Origin: Manis javanica | Taxonomy: Eukaryota; Chordata; Mammalia; Pholidota; Manidae | Direction of reading: 5' to 3' | Assembly: GCF_040802235.1 (NCBI RefSeq) | Contig: NC_133157.1 | Coordinates: forward strand, 30,211,501-30,275,500 | Length of the DNA: 64,000 bases | Shown here: positions 24,156-35,035 of the stretch, piece after piece | Layout of the letters: each line of letters opens with the position of its first letter | Numbering within the stretch: position 1 is the first letter of the stretch | The notes under the pieces: generated by a model | Told to the model about the DNA's origin: nothing | The model's database searches: none | Seen by the model: the letters and a program-made list of their open reading frames with translations, nothing else | Program-made: the position numbers and the translations under genes

Positions 24156-24735
24156 TTAAGGATGTATAGGTTTTAAACTACTAATTAAATTGCACACACA
24201 CATTAACATAATAATACAGTTACATAACCAAAGCAGACTTATAATTACCAGCCATCTCCAGTGAAACCAAGAAAACCAGTTAGGCATCCTAGGCATTTGT
24301 GAAAATTTATCTATGATATGATGGATATTGTCCAACTGAACTTGAACAGTCTGAGAGAAATCAGACAAGTTAAAACAACCCATTCTTGGGAACTGTTCAC
24401 ATCCCATATGTTCTTTTAACAGTAGATAGTCTGTAGTTGTAAGATTTTGGAGTGCTACAACTTGCACTTCTCCTAATTCTTGGTTGAGTTTCGACAGTAT
24501 AGATCCAGTCAAATTTGTTGTTTTACTGTATGCACAGGCCAGCTTAGATATCTCCTTCTTCATTCCCATGGTAAGTCCAGGAACCAGTGGGATGATTGCA
24601 GCTACAACTATAGCAGCGCCTGGATCTTTGTTGAGGTTTTTTGATGATCATCTTCTGGTATGACTCTTCCAGAGAGTGCTGATGTTGGAAGTTCTTCTTC
24701 ATATCGTATCTTAGTTCATTTTCTGGGTAGCCCAA
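24156..24735 (-). pseudogene. Endogenous retrovirus env fragment (transmembrane subunit)
   Basis: The minus strand encodes the transmembrane part of a retroviral envelope protein. In order: a hydrophobic fusion-peptide-like stretch read across a frame change near 24550-24620, a heptad-rich segment, an immunosuppressive-domain-like region, a cysteine loop GCEQFPRMGC, a second helical segment, a tryptophan-rich membrane-proximal part (NWFSWFHW), one hydrophobic membrane anchor, and a short tail ending at the stop at 24156. The cysteine loop resembles the CX6CC motif of gamma-type envelopes, but one of the paired cysteines is glycine. The intact run is 137 codons (24569-24156). The N-terminal part lies in another frame (24735-24544), and the surface subunit is missing apart from a remnant up to about 24840. 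There are no gag or pol genes nearby. It cannot make a complete envelope. Confidence 0.7.
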
Positions 24736-24843
24736 TCAGGCTTTGATCCTCTGTATAAACACAAACAGACCCTTTGCCCACACTTTGATATGCTCTTTAT
24801 ACCATTGTGTAGAACTCATTGGAGGTCACCACACAGGAACTGC

Positions 24844-25011
24844 TTTTTTTTTTTTTAAGAGAAAGGAATATTATCAGAAAAATGTACCTCCGTAGCTGAT
24901 CATCTGAAACACTTTAAACCCTTTAAGTGGTCAAAATTAAGGATATTTAAAGCATGCATTAATCGTTGATTTACAGTTAGTTTTATCCTATCAGGGAGTA
25001 ATCCCCCTTTT
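24844..25011 (-). repeat. Segment between L1 3' end and env fragment
   Basis: On the minus strand, 25011-24857 is about 155 bases of unique sequence after the L1 A tract (T run at about 25009-25018 on the plus strand), and it ends in a second A tract (24856-24844). It could be an earlier, shorter 3' transduction of the source L1 with its own tail, but no clear AATAAA precedes this A tract. Confidence 0.4.
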
Positions 25012-25342
25012 TTTTTTATCATTAATCTACACTTACATGAAGAATATTATGTTTAAGGCTCTCCCCTATGCCAGGTCCCCCCTATAAACCCCTTCACAGT
25101 CACTGTCCATCAACATAGCAAAAAGTTGTAGAATCACTACTTGTCTTCTCTGTGTTGTACAGCCCTCCCCTTTCTCCCACCACCCCATGCATGCTAATTT
25201 TAATACCACCTTCTTCCCTCCACCCCCTTATCCCTCCCTGCCCACCCATCCTCCCCACTCCTTTTCCCTTTGGTACCTGTTAGTCAATTCTTGGGTTCTG
25301 TGATTCCGCTGCTGTTTTGTTCCTTCAGTTTTTCCTTTGTTC

Positions 25343-28300
25343 TTATACTCCGCAGATGAGTGAAAACATTTGGTATTTCTCTTTCTCTGCTTGGCTTATT
25401 TCATTGAGCAAAATATCCTCCACCTCCATCCATGTTGCTGCAAATGGTAGGATTTGCCCTCTTCTTATGGCTGAGTAATATTCCATTGTGTATATGTACC
25501 ACATCTTCTTTATCCATTCATCTATCAATGGACATTTAGGTTGCTTACAATTCTTGGCTATTGTAAATAGTGCAGCGATAAATATAGGGGTGCATCTGTC
25601 TTTTCCAAACTTGATAGCTGCGTTCTTAGGGTAAATTCCTAGGAGTGGAATTCCTGGGTCAAATGGTAAGTCTGTTTTGAGCATTTTGAGGAACCTCCAT
25701 ACTGCTTTCCACAATGGTTGAACTAATTTACATTCCCACCAGCAGTGTAAGAGGGTTCCCCTTTCTCCACAGCCTTGCCAACATTTGTTGTTGTTTGTCT
25801 TTTGGATGGTAGCCATCCTTACTGGTGTGAGGTGATACCTCATTGTAGTTTTAATTTGCATTTCCCTGATAATTAGTGATGTGGAGCATCATTTCATGTG
25901 TCGGTTGGCCATCTGTATTTCTTTTTTGGAGAACTGTTCAGTCCCTCTGCCCATCTTTTAATTGGATTATTTGTTTTTTGTTTGTTGAGGCGTCTGAGCT
26001 CTTTATATATTTTGGACATCAAGCCTTTATCGGATCTGTCATTTACAAATATATTCTCCCATACTTTAGGGTTCCTTTTTGTTCTATTGATGGTGTCTTT
26101 TGCTGTACAGAAGCTTTTCAGCTTAATATAGTCCCACTTGTTCATTTTTACTGTTGTCTTCTTTGCCCTGGGAGATATGTTCAAGAAGAGGTCACTCATG
26201 TTTATGTCTAAGAGGTTTTTGCCTATGTTTTTTCAAAGAGTTTAATGGTTTCATGACTTACATTCGTGTCTTTGATCCACTTTGAGTTTACTTTTGTATA
26301 TGGGGTTAGACAATGGTCCAGTTTCATTCTCCTACATGTAGTTGTCCAGTTTTGCCAGCACCATCTGTTGAAGAGACTGTCATTTCCCCATTCTATGTCC
26401 ATGGCTCCTTTATCAAATATTAATTGACGATATATGTTTGGGTTAATGTCTGGAGTCTCTAGTCTGTTCCACTGGTCTGTGGCTCTGTTCTTGTTCCAGT
26501 ACCAAATTGTCTTGATTACTACGGCTTTATAGTAGAGCTTGAAGTAGGGGAGTGAGATCCCCCATACTTTATTCTTCTTAGGTTTGCTTTGGCTATTCAG
26601 GGTCTTTGGTATTTCCATATGAAATTTTGCATTATCTGTTCCAGTTCATTGGAGAATGTTGCTGGTAATTTGATAGGGATTGCATCAAATCTGTATATTG
26701 CTTTGGGCAGGATGGCCATTTTGATGATATTAATTCTTCCTAGCCACGAGCATGGGACGCATTTCCATTTGTTAGTGTCCCCTTTAATTTCTCTTAAGAG
26801 TGACTTGTAGTTTTCAGAGTAGAGGTCTTTTACTTCTTTGGTTAGGTTGTTCCTAGGTATTTTATTCTTTTTGATGCAATTGTGAATGGAATTGTTTTCC
26901 TGATTTCTCTTTCTTTTGGTTCATTGTTAGTGTATAGGAAAGATATAGATTTCTGTGTGTTAGTTTTGTATCCTGCAAGTTTGCTCTATTCCGATATCAG
27001 TTCTAGTACTTTTGGGGTGGAGTCTAGGGTTTTTTTATGTACAATATCATGTCATCTGCAAATAGTGACAGTTTAACTTCTTCTTTACCAATCTGGATTC
27101 CTTGTATTTCTTTGTTTTGTCTGATTGCCGTGGCTATGACCTCCAATACTATGTTAAATAACAGTGGGGAGAGTGGGCATCCCTGTCTAGTTCCCAATCT
27201 CAGAGGAAAAGCTTTCAGCCTCTTGATGTTCAGTATAATGTTGGTTGTGGGTTTATAATATATGGCCTTTATTATGTTGAGGTACTTGCCCTCTATTCCC
27301 ATTTTGCTGTGAGTTTTTATCATGAATGAATGTTGAATTTTGTCGAGTGCTTTTACAGCATCTATGGAGATGATCATGTGGTTTTTGTCCTTCTTTTTGT
27401 TGATGTGGGGGATGATGTTGATGGATTTTCGAATGTTGTACCATCCTTGCATCCCTGGGATGAATCTCACTTGGTCATGGTGTACAATCCTTTTGATGTA
27501 TTTTTGAATTCGGTTTGCTAATATTTTGTTGACTATTTTTGCATATACGTTCATCAGGGATATTGGTCTGTAGTTTTCTTTTTTGCTGGGGTCTTTGCCT
27601 GGTTTTGGTATTAGGGTGATGTTGGCTTTATAGAATGAGTTAGGGAGTATTCCCTCCTCTTCTGTTTTTTCAAAAACTTAAAGGAAAATGGGTATTATGT
27701 CTTCCCTGTATGTCTGATAAAATTCCGAGGTAAATCCATCTGGCCCGGGGGTTTTGTTCTTTGGTAGTTTTTTGATTACCGCTTCAATTTCGTTGCTGGT
27801 AATTGGTCTGTTTAGATTTTCTGTTTCTTTCTGGGTCAGTCTTTTTCTGTTTCTTTCTGGGTCAGTCTTGGAAGGTTGTATTTTTCTAGGAATTGTCCAT
27901 TTCTCCTGGGTTTCCCAGCTTGTTAGCATATAGGTTTTCATAGTACTCTCTAATAATTCTTTGTATTTCTGTGGGGTCTGTCGTGACTTTTCCTTTCTCG
28001 TTTCTCATTCTGTTGATTTGTGTTTACTCTCTTTTCCTCTTAGTAGGTCTGGCTAGAGGCTTATCTATTTTGTTTATTTTCTTGAAGAACAATCTTGGTT
28101 TCATTGATTTTTGCTATTGTTTTATTCTTCTCAATTTTATTTATTTCTTCTCTGATCTTTATTATGTCCCTCCTTCTGCTGACCTTAGGCCTCATTTGTT
28201 CTTCTTTTTCCAATTTCGATAATTGTGACGTTAGACCATTCATTTGGGATTGTTCTTCCTTCTTTAAATATGCCTGGATTGCTATATACTTTCCTCTTAA

Positions 28301-29206
28301 GACTGCTTTTGCTGTGTCCCACAGTAGTTGGTGCTTTGTGTTGTTGTTGTCGTTTGTTTCCATAAATTGCTGGATCTCCATTTTGATTTGGTCATTGATC
28401 CATTGATTATTTAGGAGCGTGTTGTTAATCCTCCATGTGTTTGTGAGCCTTTTTGCTTTCTTTGTACAGTTTATTTCTAGTTTTATGCCTTTGTGGTCTG
28501 AAAAGTTGGTTGGTAGGATTTTCATCTTTTGGAATTTACTGAGGCTCTTTTTGTGGCCTAGTATGTAGTCTATTCTTGAGAATGTTCCATGTGCACTTGA
28601 GAAGAATGTGTATCCTGTTGCTTTTGGATGTAGAGTTCTGTAGATGTCTTTTAGGTCCATCTGTTCTAGTGTGTTGTTTATTGCCTCTGTGTCCTTACTT
28701 ATTTTCTGTCTGGTGGATCTGTCCTTTGGAGTGAGTGGTGTGTTGACGTCTCCCAGAATGAATGCATTGCATTCTGTTTCCTCCTTTAGTTCTGTTAGTA
28801 TTTGTTTCAGATATGTCGGTGCTCCTGTATTGGGTGCATATATATTTATAATGGTTATATCCTCTTGTTGGACGGAGCCCTTTATCATTATGTAATGTCC
28901 TTCTTTATCTTTTGTTATTTTCTTTGTTTTGAAGTCTGTTTTGTCTGATACTAGTATTGCAACACCTGCTTTTTTCTCTCTGTTGTTTGCATGAAATATC
29001 TTTTTCCAACGCTTGACTTTAAGTCTGTGCATGTCTTTGGGTTTGAGGTGAGTCTCTTGTAAGCAGCATATGGATGGATCTTGCTTTTTTATCCATTCTG
29101 TTACTCTGTGTCTTTTGATTGTTGCATTCAGTCCCTTTACATTTAGGGTGATTATTGAAAGGTATGTAGTTATTGCCATTGCAGGCTTTAAGTTTATGGT
29201 TACCAA
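25343..29206 (-). pseudogene. L1 ORF2 (endonuclease / reverse transcriptase), frameshifted
   Basis: L1 ORF2p nicks target DNA and primes reverse transcription there. The endonuclease domain is open for 381 codons (29206-28061), with the family landmarks LNVKGLN, LQETHLK (catalytic E), GDVNTPL (GDFN in most L1s, F to V here) and FSDHKGI. Reverse transcriptase pieces follow: [19 protein letters not shown] (27941-27678) and the core with [14 protein letters not shown] and FADDMILYI (27554-27024). The C-terminal region comprises 26618-26223, 26199-25894 and 25861-25343, the last containing the cysteine/histidine knuckle [14 protein letters not shown]. The total span is about 1,288 codons, the usual length, but at least three frame changes and extra stops make it inactive. 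Confidence 0.88.
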
Positions 29207-29326
29207 AGGTTCAGGGTTAGCTTCTTTACTATCTTATTGTCTAACTTAACTCGCTTTTTCAGCTATTATAAACATAGTCTGATGATTCTTTATTTCTCTC
29301 CCTTCTTATTCCTCCTCCTCCCTTCC

Positions 29327-30234
29327 TCATATGTTGGGTGTTTTGTTCTGTGCTCTTTTTAGGAGTACTCCCATCCAGAGCAGTCCCTGTAAGATATCCT
29401 GTAGAGGTGGTTTGGGGGAGGCAAATTCCCTCAACTTTTGCTTTTCTGGGAATTGTTTAATCCCTCCTTCATATTTAAATGATAATCGTGCTGGATACAG
29501 TAGTCTTGTTTCGAGGCCCGTCTGTTTCATTGCATTAAGTATATCATGCCATTCTCTTCTGGCCTGTAGGGTTTCTATTGAGAAGTCTGATGATAGCCTG
29601 ATGGGTTTTCCTTTGTAGGTGACCTTTTTTTTCTCTCTGGCTGCCTTTAATACTTTGTCCTTGTCTTTGATTTTTGCCATTTTAATTATTATGTGTCTTG
29701 GTGTTGCCCTCCTTGGACCCCTTGTCATGGGCGTTCATTGTACCTCTGTGGTCTGAGAGGCCATTTCCTCCCCCAGTTTGGGGAAGTTTTCAGCAATTAT
29801 TTCTTCAAAGACACTTTCTATCCTTTTTCTCTCTCTTCTTCTTCTGGTACCCCTATAATGCGGATATTGTTCTGTTTCGATTGGTCTCTCAGCTCTCTTA
29901 GAATTCTTTCCTTCCTGGAGATCCTTTTATCTCTCTCTGCATCAGGTTCTCTGCATTCCTGTTCTCTGTTTTCTAGTCCATTAATGGTCTCTTGTATCCT
30001 GTACATTCTGTTTTGAAGTCCTTCTGGTGCTTGTTTTATTTCTGTATTCTCCTTCCTTAGTTCTTGCATATTTCTCTGCAAGTCCATCAGTATGGTTATG
30101 ATTTTTGTGTTGAATTCTTTTTCAGGAAGACTGGTTAAATCTATCTCCCCAGGTTCCTTCTCAGGGGAAGATGTAGCAGATGCCGAAGCTGTCCGGGTTA
30201 GTCTTGTCTGGATCAAATTTTTTTGCCTTTTCAT
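29327..30234 (-). pseudogene. L1 ORF1 (RNA-binding chaperone), frameshifted
   Basis: L1 ORF1p is a trimeric RNA-binding chaperone that packages L1 RNA. The N-terminal half (30234-29818) begins MKRQKNLIQTRLTRTASASA and continues with a coiled-coil heptad region rich in E, R, Q and L, then NIRIIGVPEEEE, the start of the RRM domain. This frame stops at 29818. The homology resumes in another frame (29728-29327) with TPRHIIIKMAKIKDKDKVLK and RARREW-type C-terminal domain sequence (here ARREWHDILNAMKQ). The whole would be about 300 residues, near the usual size, so one indel between 29840 and 29740 explains the break. Confidence 0.85.
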
Positions 30235-31033
30235 GTTGATAGGTGCTATCTACTTTCAGCTAGGAGAGCCAAAGTTTCCATTTGCTACTGGCCTTTCTTT
30301 CCTGGGACAACTGCGACCCCTAGTACCTTTTGTTGGGCAATTGCATGTAGACTGGGTCCTTGTGTCTTGCCCAGCCCGTATGGAGGAAACTCCCTTGCTG
30401 AGGGCGTGGCCAGCCATAGCCTGCTTCTCTGCTATGGCAGCGTCCTGGAGGGGTAATGGACGGAGGGCTGTTTGGCTGTTTACCTCCGTGAGGGGTCTCA
30501 GAGCTGTTGCCCAGGGGGTTAGTGCCTCTGGGTTTCCCTGGAATTTCCAGCTTCTGGACTGTGACCTGGGTTTTTTCCGTCCAGCTGTTGTGTCCCTGTC
30601 CCTGTAACACTTTCAAAAAGCACTTGCTTTTCTTTGTCACAGGGGCATCAGCCTCAGGACCTGCTCAGAAGTCTTGCTGCCCTGTTTCCCTAGTTTCCAG
30701 CCCTCCATGCATGCACTGTGTCTGCACTCTGGTACGGATGGGTAGGGCTGGGTTTTTAGCAGTCCTGCGCTCCCTCTCCCTCCCCGCTCTGACTCTTCTC
30801 CTCTCGCTGGGAGCTGGGGTGAGGGGCGCTCGGGTCCCGCTGGGCTGGGGCTTGTATCTTACCCCTTTCACCAGGTGCTGGGCTCTCGCACGTGTGGATG
30901 TAGTCTGGCTGTTGTCCTGTGTCTTCTGGTCTCTCTTTTAGGATTAGTTGTATTTGTTGTGTTTTCAAAAATATATATGTTTTTGGGAGGAGGTTCCCAC
31001 TGTACTATTCACGCTGCCATCTTGGCTCTGCCT
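30235..31033 (-). promoter_or_regulatory. L1 5' UTR / internal promoter region
   Basis: An 0.8-kb GC-rich leader between the L1 5' end and the first ORF1 ATG at 30234. In L1 elements this region carries the internal RNA polymerase II promoter and is usually CpG-methylated. Here it is visibly richer in C, G and CpG than the surrounding DNA (for example around 30770-30900). Two long open frames on the plus strand run antisense through it (30092-30607 and 30507-30941). They are not needed to explain the element. Confidence 0.7.
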
Positions 31034-31047
31034 TGACATGATTTTTT
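31034..31047 (+). repeat. Target-site duplication, right copy
   Basis: Second copy of tgacatgatttttt, directly adjoining the L1 5' end at 31033; see the copy at 22899-22912. Confidence 0.85.
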
Positions 31048-33040
31048 ATATAGGATAATCTTAAAAGACGCCAACAGAAAATTGTCAGATATAGTTAATG
31101 AATTGAGTAAAATCACAGGATACAAAATTAACATACAAAAACCAGCAGCATTTCTATACGCTAACAAAATATCTGAAAAACAAGGAAAACTACCATTTAC
31201 AACAGCACCACAGATATAAAATATTTAAGAATAAATTTAATGAATGAGGTAAAAGATCTCTACACTGAAAACTGATGAAATAAATTGAGGGAGAGACAAA
31301 TGGAAAGACATTATGTTCATGGATTGGAAGAATTAACACTATTATGATGGCCATATTACCCATTGCTATCTATAGATTCAATACAATCTCTATCAATATT
31401 TCAGTGGCACTTTGACAGAAGTGAAAAAAGAAACCTAAAATTTACATGGAAGAAGAAAAGACCCCAAAGAGCGAAATCAATCCTGAGAAAGAACAAAGCA
31501 GGAGGCATCAGACTTCTGATATGAAGCTATATTATATAGCTATCCTGATCAAAACAGTATAATACTTGGCATAAAAACAGAGACAGACCAGTGTAACTGA
31601 ATTGAGAGCCCAGTAATAAACCCTGCACATACAGTCAACTAATATTTAGTTGATAAGGGAGCGATGAATAGTCAGTGGAGAAAAAACAGTCCCTTCAATA
31701 AATCCTGCTGGAAAAATTGGATATTTGCATATAAAAGAATGAAACTAGATCCCTATCTCATACCATTCTGAAAAGTTAACTCAGAATGGATTAAAGACTT
31801 AATTTTAAGACCAGAAACCATAAAACTCTTAGAAGAAAACCTAGGAAAAATGTTCCTTGCCATATGTCTTGGCAATGAGTTTTTGGATATAACAGCTAAT
31901 GCACAAGCAATAAAATAAAAAATAAGTAGAACTGATCAATGAAATTGAAACAGCTTATGAAATGGAAAAAATATTTTGAAAATTTTATATCTGATATAGG
32001 TTAATATCTAAAATACATAAAAACTCATACAACTAAATAGCAAAAACAACAACAACAAAAAAACCCACCCCAAAAACTAAAACTAAATCCAATGGAAAAA
32101 TGGGTAAAGGACTGAATCAACATTTTTCTAAGGAAGATATATGAATGGCGTACAGGCACATGAAAAGATGTTCAACATTACTAATCACAAGGGAAATTCA
32201 AATCAAAACCACAGTGAGGTATCACCTCATGCCTATTAGAATGGGTGTTACCCAAAGGCCAAGAAATAAATGTTGGCAAGGATATGGAGAAAAGGGAACC
32301 GATGTGCACTGTTGATGAGATTGTAAATTGATACAGCTACTATGGAAAATAGTATGGCAGTTCCTCAAAACATTAAAAATACAACTGCCCTATGAACAGA
32401 ACTAGCAATCCCACTTTTGGGGATATATCTGAAGGAAATGGAAACACTATGTCAAAGGAAGATCTGTACTCTCATTTTCATAGCAGCATTATTTAAAATA
32501 GCCAAGACACAGAAACAATATGAGTTCATTGACAGATGAGTGGCTAAAGAAATTGTGGGGTGTTTGTATATAAAATGAAGTATTACTTAGCCACAAAAAG
32601 GAAATCCTGCCATTTGTGACAACATGGATGGACCTTAAGGACATTATGAAAAATGAAATAAGTCAGAGAAATACAAATACTGTATGATCTCACTTGTATG
32701 TGGAATCTTAAAAAATAACAACTCAAAAAACTCATCAGATTTGTGGTTACCAGAGACAGGGGATGCAGGGAGGGGGAACTGGATGAAGGTGGTCAGGAGA
32801 TAAACACTTCCAGTTATAAGATAAATAAGTACTCAGGCTGTGATGTACATTATGACAACTATAATTGACACTGATTTATGGTATATATGAAAGGTAAGTC
32901 ATAAAAGTTATCACAAGGAAAATACATTTTCATGAGATGAAAAGTAAACTTACTGTGATAATCAATTATATGTAAGTCAAATCATTATGATGTATACCTT
33001 TAACTTACACAGTGCTGTATGTCAATTATTATCTCAAAAA
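31034..33040 (+). mobile_element. Older L1, right part (reverse transcriptase to 3' UTR)
   Basis: Continues the element interrupted at 22912. It restarts with the duplicated target site, then codons following the FADD motif, and runs through the ORF2 C-terminus (about 31100-32690; 'caggcacatgaaaagatgtt' at 32154 and 'acaacatggatggacctta' at 32620 are landmarks). The 3' UTR ends near 'attatctcaaaaaaactcc' at about 33040. It differs more from the other copies than they do from each other, and its 3' UTR is of another type (it lacks the G-rich block), so it belongs to an older L1 subfamily. Confidence 0.8.
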
Positions 33041-33245
33041 AACTCCAGGGGTGGGCTAAGGCTGAGTAATTTTCAGGAAGTCATATTGTCAGAGCTAGGA
33101 GAGACCAAATCCATACTTGGTGCTGTCTGGGCCAATAACAAGTGCTACTAAGGACTTGGATCTGTACTCTGTACTTGGTGAAAACCCGCAGAGGTTTTTT
33201 AAAAGGATGGCAAGATTAATAGCTGTATTTTCCTAAATTCATGCT

Positions 33246-33365
33246 GTTGGGGGGTGGTACTCATGCCTGGGGTGGGAAAGAGGCTAGCGGCCGGGGTATA
33301 AAAAGTTGGGGGTGGTACTCATGCCTGGGGTGTGAAAGAGACTAGGGGCCAGGGTATAAAAATGG
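33246..33365 (+). repeat. Two-copy 60-bp tandem duplication with TATA-like ends
   Basis: Two adjacent copies of about 60 bases share 'ggtggtactcatgcctgggg', 'gaaagag' and a G-rich end 'gggtataaaaa' (at about 33295-33304 and 33353-33362). They differ at a few positions (for example ctagcggccgggg against ctaggggccaggg). Each copy ends in a TATA-like box in GC-rich context. No transcript start can be assigned. Confidence 0.8.
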
Positions 33366-35035
33366 CTGTGTTTATACCTAGTGTTTATTTGGTGGTGTCT
33401 CTCCCATATGTACACTCAAGCTTATTTTAATACAGCTGTTTTGGAGCCTCCGGAGGAATGCTGCATCAGTGTTCACTATCTATAGCTGATTAACTCAACC
33501 ACTCCCGGTGAGCCTCTAGGGTACTGTGAAGAGCCCCAGGCCCCAGACCTGATTTTTCAGTGCAGCAAATGGGAAATAACCTTCCCGAGTCTGCTAAAAG
33601 CTCCTTGCATTGCCTGGTACAGCCCCTCCCTCCTATCCTGAAGGCTGGTTTTTGTCAAACTACATGGTTCTTACTTTCTCTTTCTGGAAAGTAACAGACT
33701 ATGGTGTCCCTTTAACTAGAATACATACCACATTTCTAAAAAGTGAACTATAGAGAAAAGCTATAGAGTTAGTTAAAGGGCAATACTGCTCCACAGTTCA
33801 GTTCTTTTTACAATCCAAAGCATTTTTCACACCCTCTGCTGTGTGGGCAGAAAACTTGCTGGGAGGCCCAGGTGTTAGCTGAAGGTACAATCCACCACTA
33901 CTCCCAGCTTTTAATGGGCACCACTGCCACCTAATGGACTCTGGTGTGGAGACTGAGTCTGTGCCAGGTGAAAACACTGGTCCCAGTAACGGCTTCTATT
34001 CTCTCATTCTCAAGAAAAACAGACACTCCTATTTGCTGAGAATTCTAGATGCCAGTCATCCCTTTCAGCCTGGGACTCAGGGGCTCTGTGGTCTGGTCTG
34101 TCCTTGCCTATTCACTCAGGACATGCTGGAGAAGAATTGACAGCAAGGTGGCTTATGCATGTTCAGGTAAAAAGGAAGTGTTTTACTCAGCAACTGCTCT
34201 TAGCCACAGCAACTTTCCAGCCTAGCTTAGCTTGTACAGTATCCTGTTTGGATCTTTAAAATAGGTCTTGAGTGGGAATAAAACTCAACACTTATTCTCT
34301 GTGCAATTTAAGCTTCATTTTCTCTGGGCCCAAAAATTCCACCTGCTCGCCCCTTCTCTGTCCATTTTCCAGTCTGCCTGTCCCCTTCCTCAACATGGCT
34401 CCTATAATAGCTGCAACTATAGAGCATTTATGTGACAAGCCCAATTCTCTACCACTCCTTGTTGCTCCTTAGGACTGGAGTCAGAAACCACATACTATTC
34501 TACGACAGCCCCTTTGGGCTACTGTACTTAAAATGGATGATGGATAAGGCTATAACAGACTCAATGAAAGTGTTTTTACTGTGATCTGATGTAACTTCCC
34601 ACAATGTGCAGCATCCCTTTAGGAGTTGATGTCCCAGGTCTCAGAATTGCACAATGGTGCAGCCAGAGGGGACCTATGTAATTGCCTCCCCAAGTGGGCA
34701 CACAAACTATGAGCCCACTGTTCTTGGGGGAAATGACTGAAGGCTCATTTGCTGCTATGGACACTTACTGACAGGACCTGTCAGCTTCTGACTCTTCAAA
34801 GGAGTCAAAGAACAGTGACAGGTAGAGGAGCAGCTGTGGGGCCTGCCGTGGTCAACCTTGATGGCTTGTTCAGATCCCTGAAATACTTAACAAAAGGTTC
34901 CTCGGAGATGGTAGCCAGTGCATGTCCTGGCAGAACTCCCCAAGGACGGGGAGCAAGGACCACTCCCACCTGTGGCTTCAGGGTCACCGTCTCAGCCCAA
35001 AGACAGCACTGGCATTATTCGCTCCGTCCCTTTGG

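Larger units (their letters stand above)
22913..31033 (-). mobile_element. 8.1-kb composite L1 insertion with 3' transduction
   Basis: On the minus strand this unit starts with a complete L1 5' end (31033), runs through the L1 3' end at about 25012, and continues for about 2.1 kb of non-L1 sequence to 22913. It then ends in a short A tract that overlaps the target-site duplication. On the minus strand AATAAA lies at 22931-22926, 11 bases before the A tract, the proper spacing for a poly(A) signal. One target-site duplication (14 bp) encloses the whole unit, so L1 and the extra sequence appear to have been inserted in one event, as expected when L1 transcription reads past its own poly(A) site. 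The extra sequence includes a retroviral env/LTR piece. Confidence 0.75.
25012..31033 (-). mobile_element. Full-length L1 retrotransposon (inactive)
   Basis: About 6.0 kb with all L1 parts in order on the minus strand: 5' UTR (31033-30235), ORF1 (30234-29327, one frameshift), ORF2 (29206-25343, several frameshifts) and a C/T-rich 3' UTR as seen on the plus strand (25342-25012). The 5' end reads ggcagagccaagatggca, the typical L1 start. The same lineage supplies the copies at 14742-19410, 19427-21057 and 38821-40377. It is inactive because both ORFs are broken, but divergence from the other copies looks moderate, so it is the youngest long element here. Confidence 0.9.
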
